A stretch of 64,000 nucleotides of DNA from NORP240 sp965222175 (GTDB taxonomy: Bacteria; Pseudomonadota; Gammaproteobacteria; Pseudomonadales; Pseudohongiellaceae), in contig OZ244938.1 in assembly GCA_965222175.1 (NCBI GenBank), positions 1,426,001-1,490,000 of the forward strand. The letters are read 5' to 3'. The notes under the pieces are model-generated. The model had not been told where the DNA came from. It worked only from the letters and a program-made list of their open reading frames with translations, and made no database searches. How positions within the stretch are numbered: the first letter of the stretch is position 1; each line of letters starts with the position of its first letter. The position numbers and the translations under genes were made by a program. Positions 26,882-35,366 of this stretch are shown here, piece after piece.

Positions 26882-27330
26882 TCATGTTGTGTCAGCGGCA
26901 TCACCGTCGACAATGACGCCGGAAACAGCAGGGTTGTTGCGCCAGCGGGCTGCCAATAGCGAGCCACTGATGTTATGCCAGATACTGAAAATGGCGCCCG
27001 GCAAGGCCGCTGTAGCGGAAAAGAATTCCAGGGCCAGGGCCACGCCCAGTCCGGATTTCTGCATACCCACCTCGATGGCAATGGTTCGGCTCCGCGTCTG
27101 ATCCAGACCAAGCACCCGGGAAAGGTAAAAGCCAAGTCCCAGGCCGAAGCAGTTGTGCAACATGACTGCCAGCAGCGTGATCAGTCCCACCTTTAACATG
27201 CTGTCGGTGTTCAGCGCAACGACGATGGTGATTATCCAGAGTATCACAGGATGGAGAAAGCCGGCAGCAAGGGTTCTACCCGGTTAACGACATGACGCAG
27301 GTAGCGGTTCAGCAACAGCCCGTTCAGCAA
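26882..27330 (-). pseudogene. Decayed SBF-family (bile acid:sodium symporter-like) gene
   Basis: The downstream part encodes a well-preserved C-terminal half of an SBF/BASS transporter: TIAIEVGMQKSGLGVALALEF and then LPGAIFSIWHNISGSLLAA. Just upstream, in another frame, comes LLNGLLLNRYLRHVVNRVEP followed by LLPAFSIL, which is the segment that normally precedes it. The two join if one base is restored near 27248, where CTGTGATA would read CTGGTGATA. Further upstream the frame meets a stop codon near 27332, and the N-terminal half is missing. The gene is therefore frameshifted and 5'-truncated. The intact family is a sodium-coupled organic anion importer. Confidence 0.75.
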
Positions 27331-27585
27331 GTGTTAAGTCGCATGGGGACAAAGTAGGAATCGGGTACCCGGGTAGGATTCGGATACCGGGGAAAGCTCG
27401 GACGTGTGGTTGGCAGGCTGATAGCGCCCGCTGCATGACCACCGGAAAGTTCACCAGGGAACCCACTGCCCGGGCAGTTGGTCATGTTTTCTGTAACTTT
27501 CCGGCAGGCAATGACGTCTAAATCAGGGCAGGTCAGAATTTACCGACCGGCTTCAAGATTCTCACTTACTGACACGGGGACTGAC

Positions 27586-27945
27586 ATGACAAGACTTGCA
27601 ATTCTACTATTGGCGGGATTGGCCCTCAACGGCTGTCTTTTGACGGTGGATTCCGACGGCCGTGTTCTGGATGCCACCTGGGACGAAGGCGACGTCAACC
27701 GGCTGCAGGTGGGGCGCTCTGATTCGGAATGGGTCAGGCTGACTTTTGGCGAACCCACCAGCAGACTTCGCTACGCCGATGGCACAGAAATCTGGAAATA
27801 CCGTAACCGGTCAGAAAAAGACACAGAGGTTGGGATTTTCCTGCTGTTCTCCCTGGACGTGGAGCAGGAGCGGATAGAAACCCTGTCCATTGAATTCGAC
27901 CAGGACCTGGTCAGTAATTACTGGATCGAGGAAGATCGCTACTAG
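27586..27945 (+). CDS. Small lipoprotein, BamE/SmpA-like
   Basis: This 119-residue protein has a signal peptide MTRLAILLLAGLALNGC with Cys17 as the lipidated residue. The mature part (LQVGRSDSEWVRLTFGEPTSRLRYADGTEIWKYRNRSEKD) has the alpha-alpha-beta pattern, with a G-x-S-x-x-x-V/L-x-x-x-x-G-x-P motif, of BamE/OmlA-type outer-membrane lipoproteins. It is not the canonical BamE locus (which is near fur or recN), so it is a paralogue. It converges on the esterase gene. Confidence 0.8.
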   Translation: MTRLAILLLAGLALNGCLLTVDSDGRVLDATWDEGDVNRLQVGRSDSEWVRLTFGEPTSRLRYADGTEIWKYRNRSEKDTEVGIFLLFSLDVEQERIETLSIEFDQDLVSNYWIEEDRY

Positions 27946-27972
27946 CTGGCAGCGCAGCGCCCGGGTACGGGA

Positions 27973-28000
27973 CGCCGGCAGGCATTCAGTCCTGCCGGCG
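27973..28000. terminator. Hairpin between convergent genes
   Basis: CGCCGGCAGG (27973-27982) and CCTGCCGGCG (27991-28000) form a perfect 10-bp GC-rich stem with an 8-base loop. It sits between two convergent genes and overlaps the last codons of the minus-strand esterase. There is no U-tract on either side, so it may stabilise 3' ends rather than terminate. Confidence 0.4.
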
Positions 28001-28675
28001 ATCCATGGTCAGGGTGCTAAGCCAGCGGTCCAGCTCGTCCAGGTCGACCTTGATGATATGTCGAGCGTCCGGCACCAGGGCGGCATCGACCCGGGCGCCT
28101 GCTGACTCGAGGCGTTGCGTCATATCCTGCATTTTCTTGTGCCAGCGGAAATAGTCTTTCTCGGCGACCCGCAGGAATACCGGTAATCCATCCAGGGCCG
28201 GCAACGGGCCCGACTGCTTGATGCGACCGGGAACAGCGACGACGCCGTGATAGGCGGAGGGATTCTTGCTGGCAATTTCCAGTGCCGAGCTTCCGCCGCT
28301 GGAGACACCCAGCAACAGGGTCTTGCCCACGTCGATGATGTCGTCCTGCTGCAGTGCGGCGATTACCTGGCTGATATTGTTCTCGCTGTCACCGACAAAG
28401 GACAGGCCTTCCGGTGAAACCGGCACGGCCACGACCCAGCCACGCCGGGTCATTTCCCTGCCCAGCCAGGACTGTGCCTTGACGGCATACTCCTGGCCAC
28501 TGCCGGCAGGAATCATCATCGCCAGGGGCCACGGGCCGCTTCCCGCCTCCCGTGGAGTGAACACCCAGATGCGCACGTCGGCTTCCCCTTCCAGGCTGAC
28601 CATGCGCTCTGCCGCCGCTGCCAAAGGTGGCACCGCCAGCAAAATAAGGGTGATAAGTGTGCGATAGAAAAGCAT
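27986..28675 (-). CDS. Secreted alpha/beta-hydrolase (esterase-like)
   Basis: This 229-residue protein has a signal peptide (LFYRTLITLILLAVPPLAAAAE). The alpha/beta-hydrolase core has the nucleophile elbow GVSSG (Ser125), an oxyanion strand MMIPAGSG, the likely acid in RVAEKDYF and the catalytic histidine in PDARHIIK. Spacing fits small esterases and PHB-depolymerase-like or dienelactone-hydrolase-like enzymes. The ATG at 28675 is chosen because AGGGGGA lies at a normal distance. An ATG at 28687 lies directly on that purine run and is less likely. The substrate is unknown. Confidence 0.8.
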   Translation of the reverse strand: MLFYRTLITLILLAVPPLAAAAERMVSLEGEADVRIWVFTPREAGSGPWPLAMMIPAGSGQEYAVKAQSWLGREMTRRGWVVAVPVSPEGLSFVGDSENNISQVIAALQQDDIIDVGKTLLLGVSSGGSSALEIASKNPSAYHGVVAVPGRIKQSGPLPALDGLPVFLRVAEKDYFRWHKKMQDMTQRLESAGARVDAALVPDARHIIKVDLDELDRWLSTLTMDRRQD

Positions 28676-29089
28676 ATTATTGTCCATCCCCCTTGAACCA
28701 GCTGCGAGTATAGCAAGCCAGCCGGCCGGCCTCGCATGGCAATGAGATAAAACCACCGTCAGGGCGGTCGGGCTCCCGAAGTGGAGCAGCCGGTCCTGCC
28801 GGACCAGGGCAATGTTGTGGTAATTCGCTGTTATCCCGCACACTGTGTCGACGCGCACTTCGGCCGCGGCCTGCCCGGGGCTGACGGACCGCGCAGAACA
28901 GGCGTTGAAGGTTGCGTGCTGCATCATGCCACGAGGCTGCGTCTTCAGGCTCGCCGCCCGCGTTCCTGGGGAAAGCTATCGCGCCTGGCACAGCAACTCA
29001 TGGTCTGACAACTGACCTGGCAATTGACCTGGCAATTGACCTTACAATTGACCTTACAACAGGCGCGCAGCAATGGGTGTAACTAAATT
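28676..29089. other. Divergent intergenic region between esterase and ECF sigma operon
   Basis: These 414 bp contain no convincing gene. The notable content is the 12-bp direct repeat array at 29006-29060, directly before the sigma factor gene. The rest is GC-rich sequence without clear promoter hexamers. Confidence 0.45.
29006..29060 (+). repeat. 12-bp direct repeats upstream of the ECF sigma gene
   Basis: The units are TGACAACTGACC, TGGCAATTGACC, TGGCAATTGACC, TTACAATTGACC and then the partial unit TTACAAC, in exact 12-bp steps. Three of them carry TTGACC, which resembles a -35 hexamer, so the array repeats a promoter-like element 30-70 bp before the start codon. No good -10 box follows the last copy at 16-18 bp. 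Confidence 0.75.
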
Positions 29090-29701
29090 ATGGGCACGCC
29101 GTCTTATTCGAGTATGTTGACGCAATATCGCCAGACAATCGATCAATACCGCCAGCGGGTTTTCTCCTTTGCGTTTTACAGTCTGCGAGCCCGGGAAGAT
29201 GCCGAGGATATCACCCAGGATGTCTTTATCAGGCTGTGGCAGCACTGGCAGAAAATTGACCACGACCGGGTTGGCGCGTGGCTTATGCGGGTGGCGCACA
29301 ATGCCATTGTCGACCATCTGCGTCGCAGCCGGCACGAGCGGTCACGGGTGGACCTGGCGGACAGTCTTGAAGAGGCGGTTACCGTCGAGGATCCGGGGCC
29401 CGAGGCCGAGGAATTCCAGCGCCAGCTCGAAGCGGCCATCGGCAACCTGTCCGACCCGCACCGAAGTATTGTCATCATGCGGGACATTCAGGGTTTGAGC
29501 TATCAGGAAATCGAACAGACACTGAACCTGAGCCAGAGCCAGGTAAAAGTTTACCTGCACCGGGCCAGGCGCCAGCTCCGGGAGAACCCGATATTGAGAC
29601 AACTGGCCAGTGACGAGCACCTGCTGAACGACCGGGGTGCCAGTATCGGCCAGGGTCGTGGCAACAGTCGTAGTGACGAGGGATTAAGCCATGCAGAGTA
29701 A
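29090..29701 (+). CDS. ECF-family RNA polymerase sigma factor
   Basis: This 203-residue sigma-70 family protein of the extracytoplasmic-function group has region 2 with REDAEDITQDVFIRLWQHW and region 4 with the HTH GLSYQEIEQTLNLSQSQVKVYLHRARRQLR. Regions 1 and 3 are absent, as expected. A polar tail of about 30 residues follows region 4. The next gene overlaps its 3' end by 11 bp and encodes its likely anti-sigma factor. The 12-bp repeat array lies just upstream and may be part of the promoter. Confidence 0.93.
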   Translation: MGTPSYSSMLTQYRQTIDQYRQRVFSFAFYSLRAREDAEDITQDVFIRLWQHWQKIDHDRVGAWLMRVAHNAIVDHLRRSRHERSRVDLADSLEEAVTVEDPGPEAEEFQRQLEAAIGNLSDPHRSIVIMRDIQGLSYQEIEQTLNLSQSQVKVYLHRARRQLRENPILRQLASDEHLLNDRGASIGQGRGNSRSDEGLSHAE

Positions 29702-30398
29702 CAAAGGTAATAACCAAGGTAATAAAGGAAATCACGGCAACAGGTCTGCCAATGGTTCACAGTGCCAGCTCTTCCAGCTGCACATCGATGCCTTTCTGGA
29801 CAATGAACTGGAAGACTCCAGGGCGGCCGAACTGAAACGCCATCTGCAGGACTGTGCAGGGTGTCGGCAGGAACTGGACTATGCACGACAGCTGCACCAT
29901 GCCGTGGTCAGCCTGCCGATCCTGGACTGTCCCGATCAGGCCCTGGAACCGGTTGACCGGCTGTTCGATGCCGGCGCAGGTCCGGTCAACTTCGCGGAGG
30001 AACGCCGGGGGCCCGTGCAGTCCGGTGGTTTCGCCGCAGCGGTGGACCGCCTGCTGGGCTGGATACCGATGCCGGTACGGGTGGCCGTACCCGTGATGGC
30101 AGTTCTGGTCCTGCTCCTGGGCCCCGGCAGGACGCTGCTGAACCTGCCCGGGGCTCCGGAAGTTGCCCTGTCACCCGGTATACAGTCTGAAGCACCCCGA
30201 TTCACGGAAGCGGAGATCATGCAGGCGCTCCAGGACCTGGAGCTGGCGCTGGACTACCTTGGCGAAATCAGCGCCCGAACCGAGGTGATGATCGAGGACC
30301 GGTTTCTGCTTCGCCAGTTGCGGGAGTCGATGAACGCGTCACTGTCTATTGATCCGCTTGACCGTCCTGCCGACGACAACGGCAACGGACCCATTTGA
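29691..30398 (+). CDS. Anti-sigma factor with zinc-finger (zf-HC2) domain
   Basis: This 235-residue protein has an Asn/Gly-rich start (MQSNKGNNQGNKGNHGNRS), then a ZAS-type motif with His31 and H51-x3-C55-x2-C58 (RHLQDCAGCRQEL). One membrane helix lies at about 128-146 (PVRVAVPVMAVLVLLLGPG), with a short periplasmic region after it. This is the layout of zinc-binding anti-sigma factors that hold an ECF sigma at the membrane. The overlap with the sigma gene indicates coupled synthesis. The inducing signal is unknown. Confidence 0.85.
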   Translation: MQSNKGNNQGNKGNHGNRSANGSQCQLFQLHIDAFLDNELEDSRAAELKRHLQDCAGCRQELDYARQLHHAVVSLPILDCPDQALEPVDRLFDAGAGPVNFAEERRGPVQSGGFAAAVDRLLGWIPMPVRVAVPVMAVLVLLLGPGRTLLNLPGAPEVALSPGIQSEAPRFTEAEIMQALQDLELALDYLGEISARTEVMIEDRFLLRQLRESMNASLSIDPLDRPADDNGNGPI

Positions 30399-30438
30399 AT
30401 TTACGCTGCCTCACCGGCAGTCAACGAGAGGTAAGTCT

Positions 30439-31008
30439 ATGAATACGAAACTACTGATAGTTGCGGCGCTGCTGGCGTCTGCCCTGGTCGGGCCGGCACT
30501 TGGGCAACAGGACAGCCTGCTGGATCATCCCGGTTATGTGGATTTCAGCGAGCTGAACGAGATAGCTGGCGGGGAACCCAATGTCGAAGTGAGTCTCAAG
30601 GAGCCGTTGTTGAATCTGATTACCAATATCCTGAAGAACAACGACGAGATGGCCGCCCAGTTTATTTCCACGCTTTCCCGCGTCAATGTCCGGGTTTTCG
30701 ACAGCAGTTCCATCGATACCGACCTGATGGCTTCGGCCATGTCGGCCATCGCCCAGCGTCTTGACGCCAGCAGCTGGGAGCGGGTGGTAAGGGTGCGGGA
30801 AGGTAGCGACCACGTGGATATCTATTTTCGACTTTCGGACAACGCGGAAATGATCCACGGCATTGCCATCATGGTAACGGAACCCCAGGAAACGGTGCTG
30901 GTCAATATCGTCGGAGATATCAGCCCGGATGACATCAGTGCCATTGGAGCCCGGTTCGATATCGACGAACTTTCCGGGGTAAATTTCGAGCAGGCGCACA
31001 ATGAATAG
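30439..31008 (+). CDS. DUF4252 protein, exported
   Basis: This 189-residue protein has a signal peptide (MNTKLLIVAALLASALVGPA, then LGQQ). The mature part matches DUF4252: YVDFSELNEIAGGEPNVEVSL, FISTLSRVNVRVFD, a helix, and ETVLVNIVGDISPDDISAIGA near the end. Such genes often follow an ECF sigma/anti-sigma pair. It is probably the third gene of this operon, 40 bp after the anti-sigma factor with GAGAGG before its ATG. The molecular function of DUF4252 is not known. Confidence 0.85.
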   Translation: MNTKLLIVAALLASALVGPALGQQDSLLDHPGYVDFSELNEIAGGEPNVEVSLKEPLLNLITNILKNNDEMAAQFISTLSRVNVRVFDSSSIDTDLMASAMSAIAQRLDASSWERVVRVREGSDHVDIYFRLSDNAEMIHGIAIMVTEPQETVLVNIVGDISPDDISAIGARFDIDELSGVNFEQAHNE

Positions 31009-31016
31009 CGTCAGGG

Positions 31017-33254
31017 CTATGTTGCTGCTGACGCTGTCCCTGGTGACCGGCTTACGGTAACGTCCACGGACTTGAATGCCGGGGTACAGCTGCGCTGATC
31101 GATGGCCTGGGGAATCAGCACATTGGCCTCAGGGAAGTACGTCATCACGTTGCCGGGGTGAATATCAAACCCGGTCACCTGCAGGTTTTTCATGCACCCG
31201 GTGGTGTTGTTCAGGTCAACCCGGTCTCCTTCGACCAGTTTCAATTTTTCCATATCAGCGGGATTCATGAACAGAACCTGTCGGTGGGTCTGCCGACGGT
31301 AGATGTCTTTTTCATTGAAAATGATGGTATTGAACTGGCCTTCGCTGCGAACCGTGGTAAGGACGAACTGATGCGGTTGCGGATTACTGTGTCCACCGTT
31401 CATCCCGGCGAGCGAGGAGGCTGGCAGCCTGAAATTGGCGCGACCGTCAGGTGTCCTGAAATACGGACCCTCGAGGTGACGGCCCTGGATATGGAATTCC
31501 TGTCTGCTGGCATCGATATCGGCCAGCTCCCCGAAACCGGGTATCAGCCTGGCGATGGCCTGCCTGATGTGCCGATGCTGGTGAAACTCGCTGAAATTAA
31601 ACTGTTCCCGGGGTATTACCCGTTCCGCGACACCGGCAATGATGCTGATCTCCGACAGAATATCCGGCAGTCGATCGAATCCGCCGTCGCTGAGCCTGAC
31701 AAAATTGAACATCGATTCCTGGCTGGTGGGCTGGGTTTCCTCGTCCCTTGCCCGTACCGGGAGGACTATGTTTTCCTCGTCCACACCGCAAACATGAGTC
31801 TGGTTCAACGTGGTGCTGAGCATGACCTTGAACGGCACGGCTGACAGGGCCCGATTGGCAAACTGACTGTCCGGCGTTGCCGCGAACAGGTTGCCACCCA
31901 GCAGGAAAGCCACGTCCATTTCACCGCGGCTGGCGGCCTGCAGGCAGGCAAGCGTGTCCAGACCGGCGGAATCCGGCAGCGTGATATCCAGTTCCCGTTC
32001 CATGGCCTGGAAAACCTGCTGCTTGAGTGCCGGGGTAAAGCCCATGGAACCGACTCCCTGGACATTACTGTGTCCCCGCAGCGGCAACAGCCCGCTGCCC
32101 GGTTCACCCAGCTTGCCCCGCAGCAGGGCGAGGTTGCTGACCGCCTCAATGTTTTCGGTGCCGTGGCGATGATGGGTCAGACCCATTCCCCAGGAAAAGA
32201 CCACGCGCCCGGCTGCAGCGTATTCGTCGGCAACCTGTTCCATGGTCTGCCTTGGTAAGCCGGAGAGCTGTTCCAGTTCTGTCCAGTCCAGGGAATGCAG
32301 GAACGCTTCGTAGGCCTCGAAGTCGTTGCAGTGTTCCCTGGTGAAATTCCTGTCCACCGCGTCCCGCTGCAGCACTGCCTTGCCTACGCCACTGAGAAAG
32401 GCCGCGTCACCGCCAACCCGGGGCTGGACGTACAGGGAGGCAACTTCGGTACCGCCGCTTATCATGGAGCGGAAATTGGCCGGCGAGGCAAATCGCACCA
32501 GTCCGGCTTCACGCACCGGATTGACCACGATGACCTTGCCACCGCGCTGACGGCACTCGATCAGGGTTTTCACGAAGCGTGGATGATTGGAGGCCGGGTT
32601 GGCCCCCAACACAAATATCAGATCGGCCTGGTGCAGATCGGCATACTGGATGGTAGCAGTGCCGCTGCCGATGGCGGCACTCAGGCCGACACCGGATGCC
32701 TGGTGACAGTAATAGGAACAGTTATTGACATGATTGCTGCCGAATACCCGGGCAAACAGCTGAAGCAGGAAAGCCGCCTCGTTGGACGAACGTCCGGATG
32801 CGTAGAAGAAACTTCGCGTCGGCGAAGCCGAGCGCAGTCGTGCTGCCGTGATGTCAATGGCTTTTTCATAACTGATAGGTTCATAATGGGTGGCGCCGGA
32901 AGATTTATATAGCGGCTGGCCCAGTCGACCAAGATCCTCAAGTTGTTTTCCGGTCAGCGCTCTCAGCTCGGCAATGCTGTTGTGGCTGAATATTTCTATG
33001 GGGATCGCATCACGGATATCACTCAGCTGAGCCTGAATGTTCTTGTTGCAGATTTCCACCCTGTTGCTGTATTCATTATGCAGGCCGCCCCGCTGGCCAC
33101 CGGTTCCGAATGCACAGGCTTTGCAGGCGTTCCGCGATTTCACTGCCGCGGCCAGTTTTCCCGGTCCGATTTTATTGGCACAGGACAGGACATATTCGAT
33201 AGCCTTGAAGCCACCGCCTGTGACCGGGTCAGTCTTGCCTTCCGATTTGCTCAT
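31017..33254 (-). CDS. FdhF/YdeP-family molybdopterin oxidoreductase
   Basis: This 745-residue protein of the DMSO-reductase superfamily resembles YdeP-type formate-dehydrogenase-like proteins. There is a CxxC pair at Cys44/Cys47 (RNACKACAFG) but no full N-terminal 4Fe-4S motif. Molybdopterin-binding stretches are visible: FFYASGRSSNEAAFLLQLFA, CSYYCHQASGVGL, DLIFVLGANPASNHPR, GGKVIVVNPV and, in the C-terminal cap domain, LTTVRSEGQFNTIIF. No signal peptide is present, so it is cytoplasmic. YdeP-like proteins are linked to acid resistance and redox metabolism, but the reaction is unproven. It converges on the DUF4252 gene with 8 bp between. The start codon has no clear ribosome site. Confidence 0.88.
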   Translation of the reverse strand: MSKSEGKTDPVTGGGFKAIEYVLSCANKIGPGKLAAAVKSRNACKACAFGTGGQRGGLHNEYSNRVEICNKNIQAQLSDIRDAIPIEIFSHNSIAELRALTGKQLEDLGRLGQPLYKSSGATHYEPISYEKAIDITAARLRSASPTRSFFYASGRSSNEAAFLLQLFARVFGSNHVNNCSYYCHQASGVGLSAAIGSGTATIQYADLHQADLIFVLGANPASNHPRFVKTLIECRQRGGKVIVVNPVREAGLVRFASPANFRSMISGGTEVASLYVQPRVGGDAAFLSGVGKAVLQRDAVDRNFTREHCNDFEAYEAFLHSLDWTELEQLSGLPRQTMEQVADEYAAAGRVVFSWGMGLTHHRHGTENIEAVSNLALLRGKLGEPGSGLLPLRGHSNVQGVGSMGFTPALKQQVFQAMERELDITLPDSAGLDTLACLQAASRGEMDVAFLLGGNLFAATPDSQFANRALSAVPFKVMLSTTLNQTHVCGVDEENIVLPVRARDEETQPTSQESMFNFVRLSDGGFDRLPDILSEISIIAGVAERVIPREQFNFSEFHQHRHIRQAIARLIPGFGELADIDASRQEFHIQGRHLEGPYFRTPDGRANFRLPASSLAGMNGGHSNPQPHQFVLTTVRSEGQFNTIIFNEKDIYRRQTHRQVLFMNPADMEKLKLVEGDRVDLNNTTGCMKNLQVTGFDIHPGNVMTYFPEANVLIPQAIDQRSCTPAFKSVDVTVSRSPGTASAAT

Positions 33255-33377
33255 ACTGTTATGATCCGGGTTCTCCGCGGCGATTTACCGAAGAGCTTGC
33301 TGCTGCCATGGTCCCCGGCAGGTTCAGTGAGGTTTCTATTGGGCCTGGGGGTGGCGTTTTGTGATATGCCCCGGTGT

Positions 33378-33485
33378 GCTCAGGGCTGACTATCCGCTCA
33401 GGGCTGTCCATTCGCTCAGGGCTGTTTCCACGCTCAGGGCTGTTTCCACGCTCAAGGCTGTCTATTCGCTCAGGGCTGCTCCAGC
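33378..33485. repeat. 18-bp minisatellite, six copies
   Basis: Six units of GCTCAGGGCTGTTTCCAC and close variants begin at 33378, 33396, 33414, 33432, 33450 and 33468, in exact 18-bp steps. The last copy contains the stop codon and final codons of the adjacent minus-strand membrane-protein gene, so the array looks like repeated duplication of that gene's 3' end. In the minus-strand gene frame every unit carries TGA. Confidence 0.9.
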
Positions 33486-33859
33486 CCGGTAACCTCCATG
33501 CGCTCGCTGTCGGCGACTGTTATTCTGATGCCGTCAATGGTAGTGAAAGAGCGTGTATCCAGCTCGGACTTGTACACACGGTAACTCACCGGCTCAGACT
33601 GTCCATCGCGGTACAGGTTTACGGAAAGTACCGTGTGATCATCCTGCCACCGATAATAGTACACCACGCCGCCGGTGCCGAACATGAGGACGAGAAACAG
33701 GTAGGCGGCAAAGCGCAGGTCTTTGCCCATTGACGATTCTTCCGCGGGGACAGCCCTGGCTGCCGGCCTCGCTTTGCCGGATTCCCCTTCCTTGCGCTGC
33801 CTGACAACCACAACGGCGATGGCAATTACCGCCAGGGTGACGAGAATTTTTCCCAGCAT
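33470..33859 (-). CDS. Small membrane protein, unknown function
   Basis: This 129-residue protein has two membrane helices: LGKILVTLAVIAIAVVVV at the start and RFAAYLFLVLMFGTGGVVYYY in the middle, separated by a charged linker (RQRKEGESGKARPAARAVPAE). The C-terminal part (SVNLYRDGQSEPVSYRVYKS and onwards to GLEQP) looks like a small beta-rich periplasmic domain. The ATG at 33859 puts the first helix at the N-terminus. Its 3' end is embedded in the 18-bp repeat array. I recognise no family. Confidence 0.7.
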   Translation of the reverse strand: MLGKILVTLAVIAIAVVVVRQRKEGESGKARPAARAVPAEESSMGKDLRFAAYLFLVLMFGTGGVVYYYRWQDDHTVLSVNLYRDGQSEPVSYRVYKSELDTRSFTTIDGIRITVADSERMEVTGLEQP

Positions 33860-34074
33860 TCCGACTTGACCCCAGACTCGACAAAGGCCCGATGATAGCA
33901 ACCGGCGTCCCGTGTTGACCAGTTTCGCTCCCCATGCCCCGGGCTATGCCTAACTCCGGCTGACGGTCGGCCCGGCGGCGGTTCCACCTTGTTGTCGAGG
34001 CATGAACGGCGGTACGATAGCCAGGTGATACCGTCGGTACGGCCGGTGTCCGCGCGACGCGAAAGCCATCGCCA

Positions 34075-34104
34075 TTGAACGAAATTTCCCAAAACCGCTA
34101 TCCT
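34075..34104 (+). promoter_or_regulatory. Candidate sigma-70 promoter of the ATP-grasp gene
   Basis: TTGAAC (34075-34080) and TATCCT (34099-34104) are separated by 18 bp. Transcription would start near 34111, shortly before the candidate start codons at 34128 and 34203. No other promoter-like pair is evident in the 340 bp upstream. Confidence 0.45.
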
Positions 34105-34202
34105 CTCCCAGATAAAGCGTATTCAGCATGTCAGGCACTGGAGTGGCAGACGGGATAACGCGTGCCGGCCTGACAACAACAAACAGGAACTCGAGTGTGG
34201 TG

Positions 34203-35321
34203 ATGACCGATCAATCCCGGGAAAAGGCGTTCGTGCCACCCGGCATGCCGGAACTGGACACTACCGGTAAGCCGGTCTCCTATTTCGAATTCTGGCCCAC
34301 GTGGTTGATGTATCTGCCGGTGGCAGTCCAATGGCTCGCACTGGCGGTACGCTATCGCAGCCTGACGCTGCCATTGATAGCCAATCCCGCCATTCCACTT
34401 TCCGGCATGGTTGGTGTTCCCAAAACAGCGGTATTCAAGCAGGCGGGCGACAGCGCCCGCTGCTGGATCCTGCCCTGGGTGGAATACCAGGTGACCGATC
34501 GGTCGCCGGCTTGCCAGGCTGACGAGGTCAAGGCATTGCTGACCGCCCGTGGACTTGCCCTGCCTGTGGTGGCCAAGCCCAACCTGGGCTGTCGCGGTGC
34601 CGGCGTGCGCCTGCTGCAGAATGAAACCCAGCTGCGCTGCTACCTGGAAAATTTTCCCCGGAAGGCCACTATCCAGTTCCAGCAACTGGCGGAATGGGAA
34701 GCCGAAGCTGGTGTATTTTACGTACGACACCCGGACAGCGACTCGGGAGAAGTGACGTCGCTCACCCTCAAGTACATGCCCTATGTTGTCGGCGACGGCG
34801 TCTCGACACTGGGTGAACTGGTGGCCGGCGACCCCCGTGCGGGACGACTAGAGCACCTGTACCGGGCCAGGCATGCCCAGCTGTGGGACTCGGTGTTGGC
34901 GGCGGGTGAGCCCTTTCGGCTGGTGTTTTCCGCAAGCCATTGTCGCGGCGCCGTGTTCCGGGACGGCAGCGACTATATATCCGAACAATTGCAGGACACG
35001 CTGGATGGCATCTTCGATGATATTCCCGGCTTCTATTACGGCCGACTGGATATCAAGTTCAAGGATCATGAAAGCCTGGTCAAAGGCGAGAATTTCGTCA
35101 TTATCGAAATCAATGGCGCCAGCTCCGAATCAATTCATATCTGGGATCGGAATACCAGTCTTGGCGATGCCGTCGTCACGCTGCTCAGCCAGTATCGAAC
35201 CCTGTTCAGTCTTGGGCATGCCAATCGCCGGCGTGGCCATCGTCCTCCGGGGCTGCGGGCCTTGTGGGACGCCTGGCGCCACGAGAGCGGGCTTGTCAGA
35301 CAGTACCCGAGCAATGACTGA
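34203..35321 (+). CDS. ATP-grasp domain protein
   Basis: This protein has 372 residues from the ATG at 34203. An in-frame ATG at 34128 would add 25 residues, but no ribosome site precedes it. The fold is ATP-grasp: a lysine strand LPVVAKPNLGCRGAGVRLL, a QFQQLAEWEAEAGVFYVRHP strand, and the metal-binding end YGRLDIKFKD and VIIEINGASSESIHIWD with conserved Asp/Glu/Asn. The N-terminal part has a membrane-like segment (LMYLPVAVQWLALAVRY). ATP-grasp enzymes join a carboxylate to an amine through an acyl phosphate. The substrate is unknown. The next gene, 45 bp downstream, encodes an OlsF-like acyltransferase, which hints at lipid or aminolipid chemistry. Confidence 0.8.
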   Translation: MTDQSREKAFVPPGMPELDTTGKPVSYFEFWPTWLMYLPVAVQWLALAVRYRSLTLPLIANPAIPLSGMVGVPKTAVFKQAGDSARCWILPWVEYQVTDRSPACQADEVKALLTARGLALPVVAKPNLGCRGAGVRLLQNETQLRCYLENFPRKATIQFQQLAEWEAEAGVFYVRHPDSDSGEVTSLTLKYMPYVVGDGVSTLGELVAGDPRAGRLEHLYRARHAQLWDSVLAAGEPFRLVFSASHCRGAVFRDGSDYISEQLQDTLDGIFDDIPGFYYGRLDIKFKDHESLVKGENFVIIEINGASSESIHIWDRNTSLGDAVVTLLSQYRTLFSLGHANRRRGHRPPGLRALWDAWRHESGLVRQYPSND

Positions 35322-35366
35322 CAGGGAAATATCACTCGAACCAGAAACGGAAAATCGATCATTGCC

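Noticed and set aside
33374..33733. Plus-strand frame encoding repeated SGLSIR-type hexapeptides
   Set aside because: It arises from the 18-bp minisatellite (period six codons). There is no ribosome site, and it runs antisense to the membrane-protein gene.
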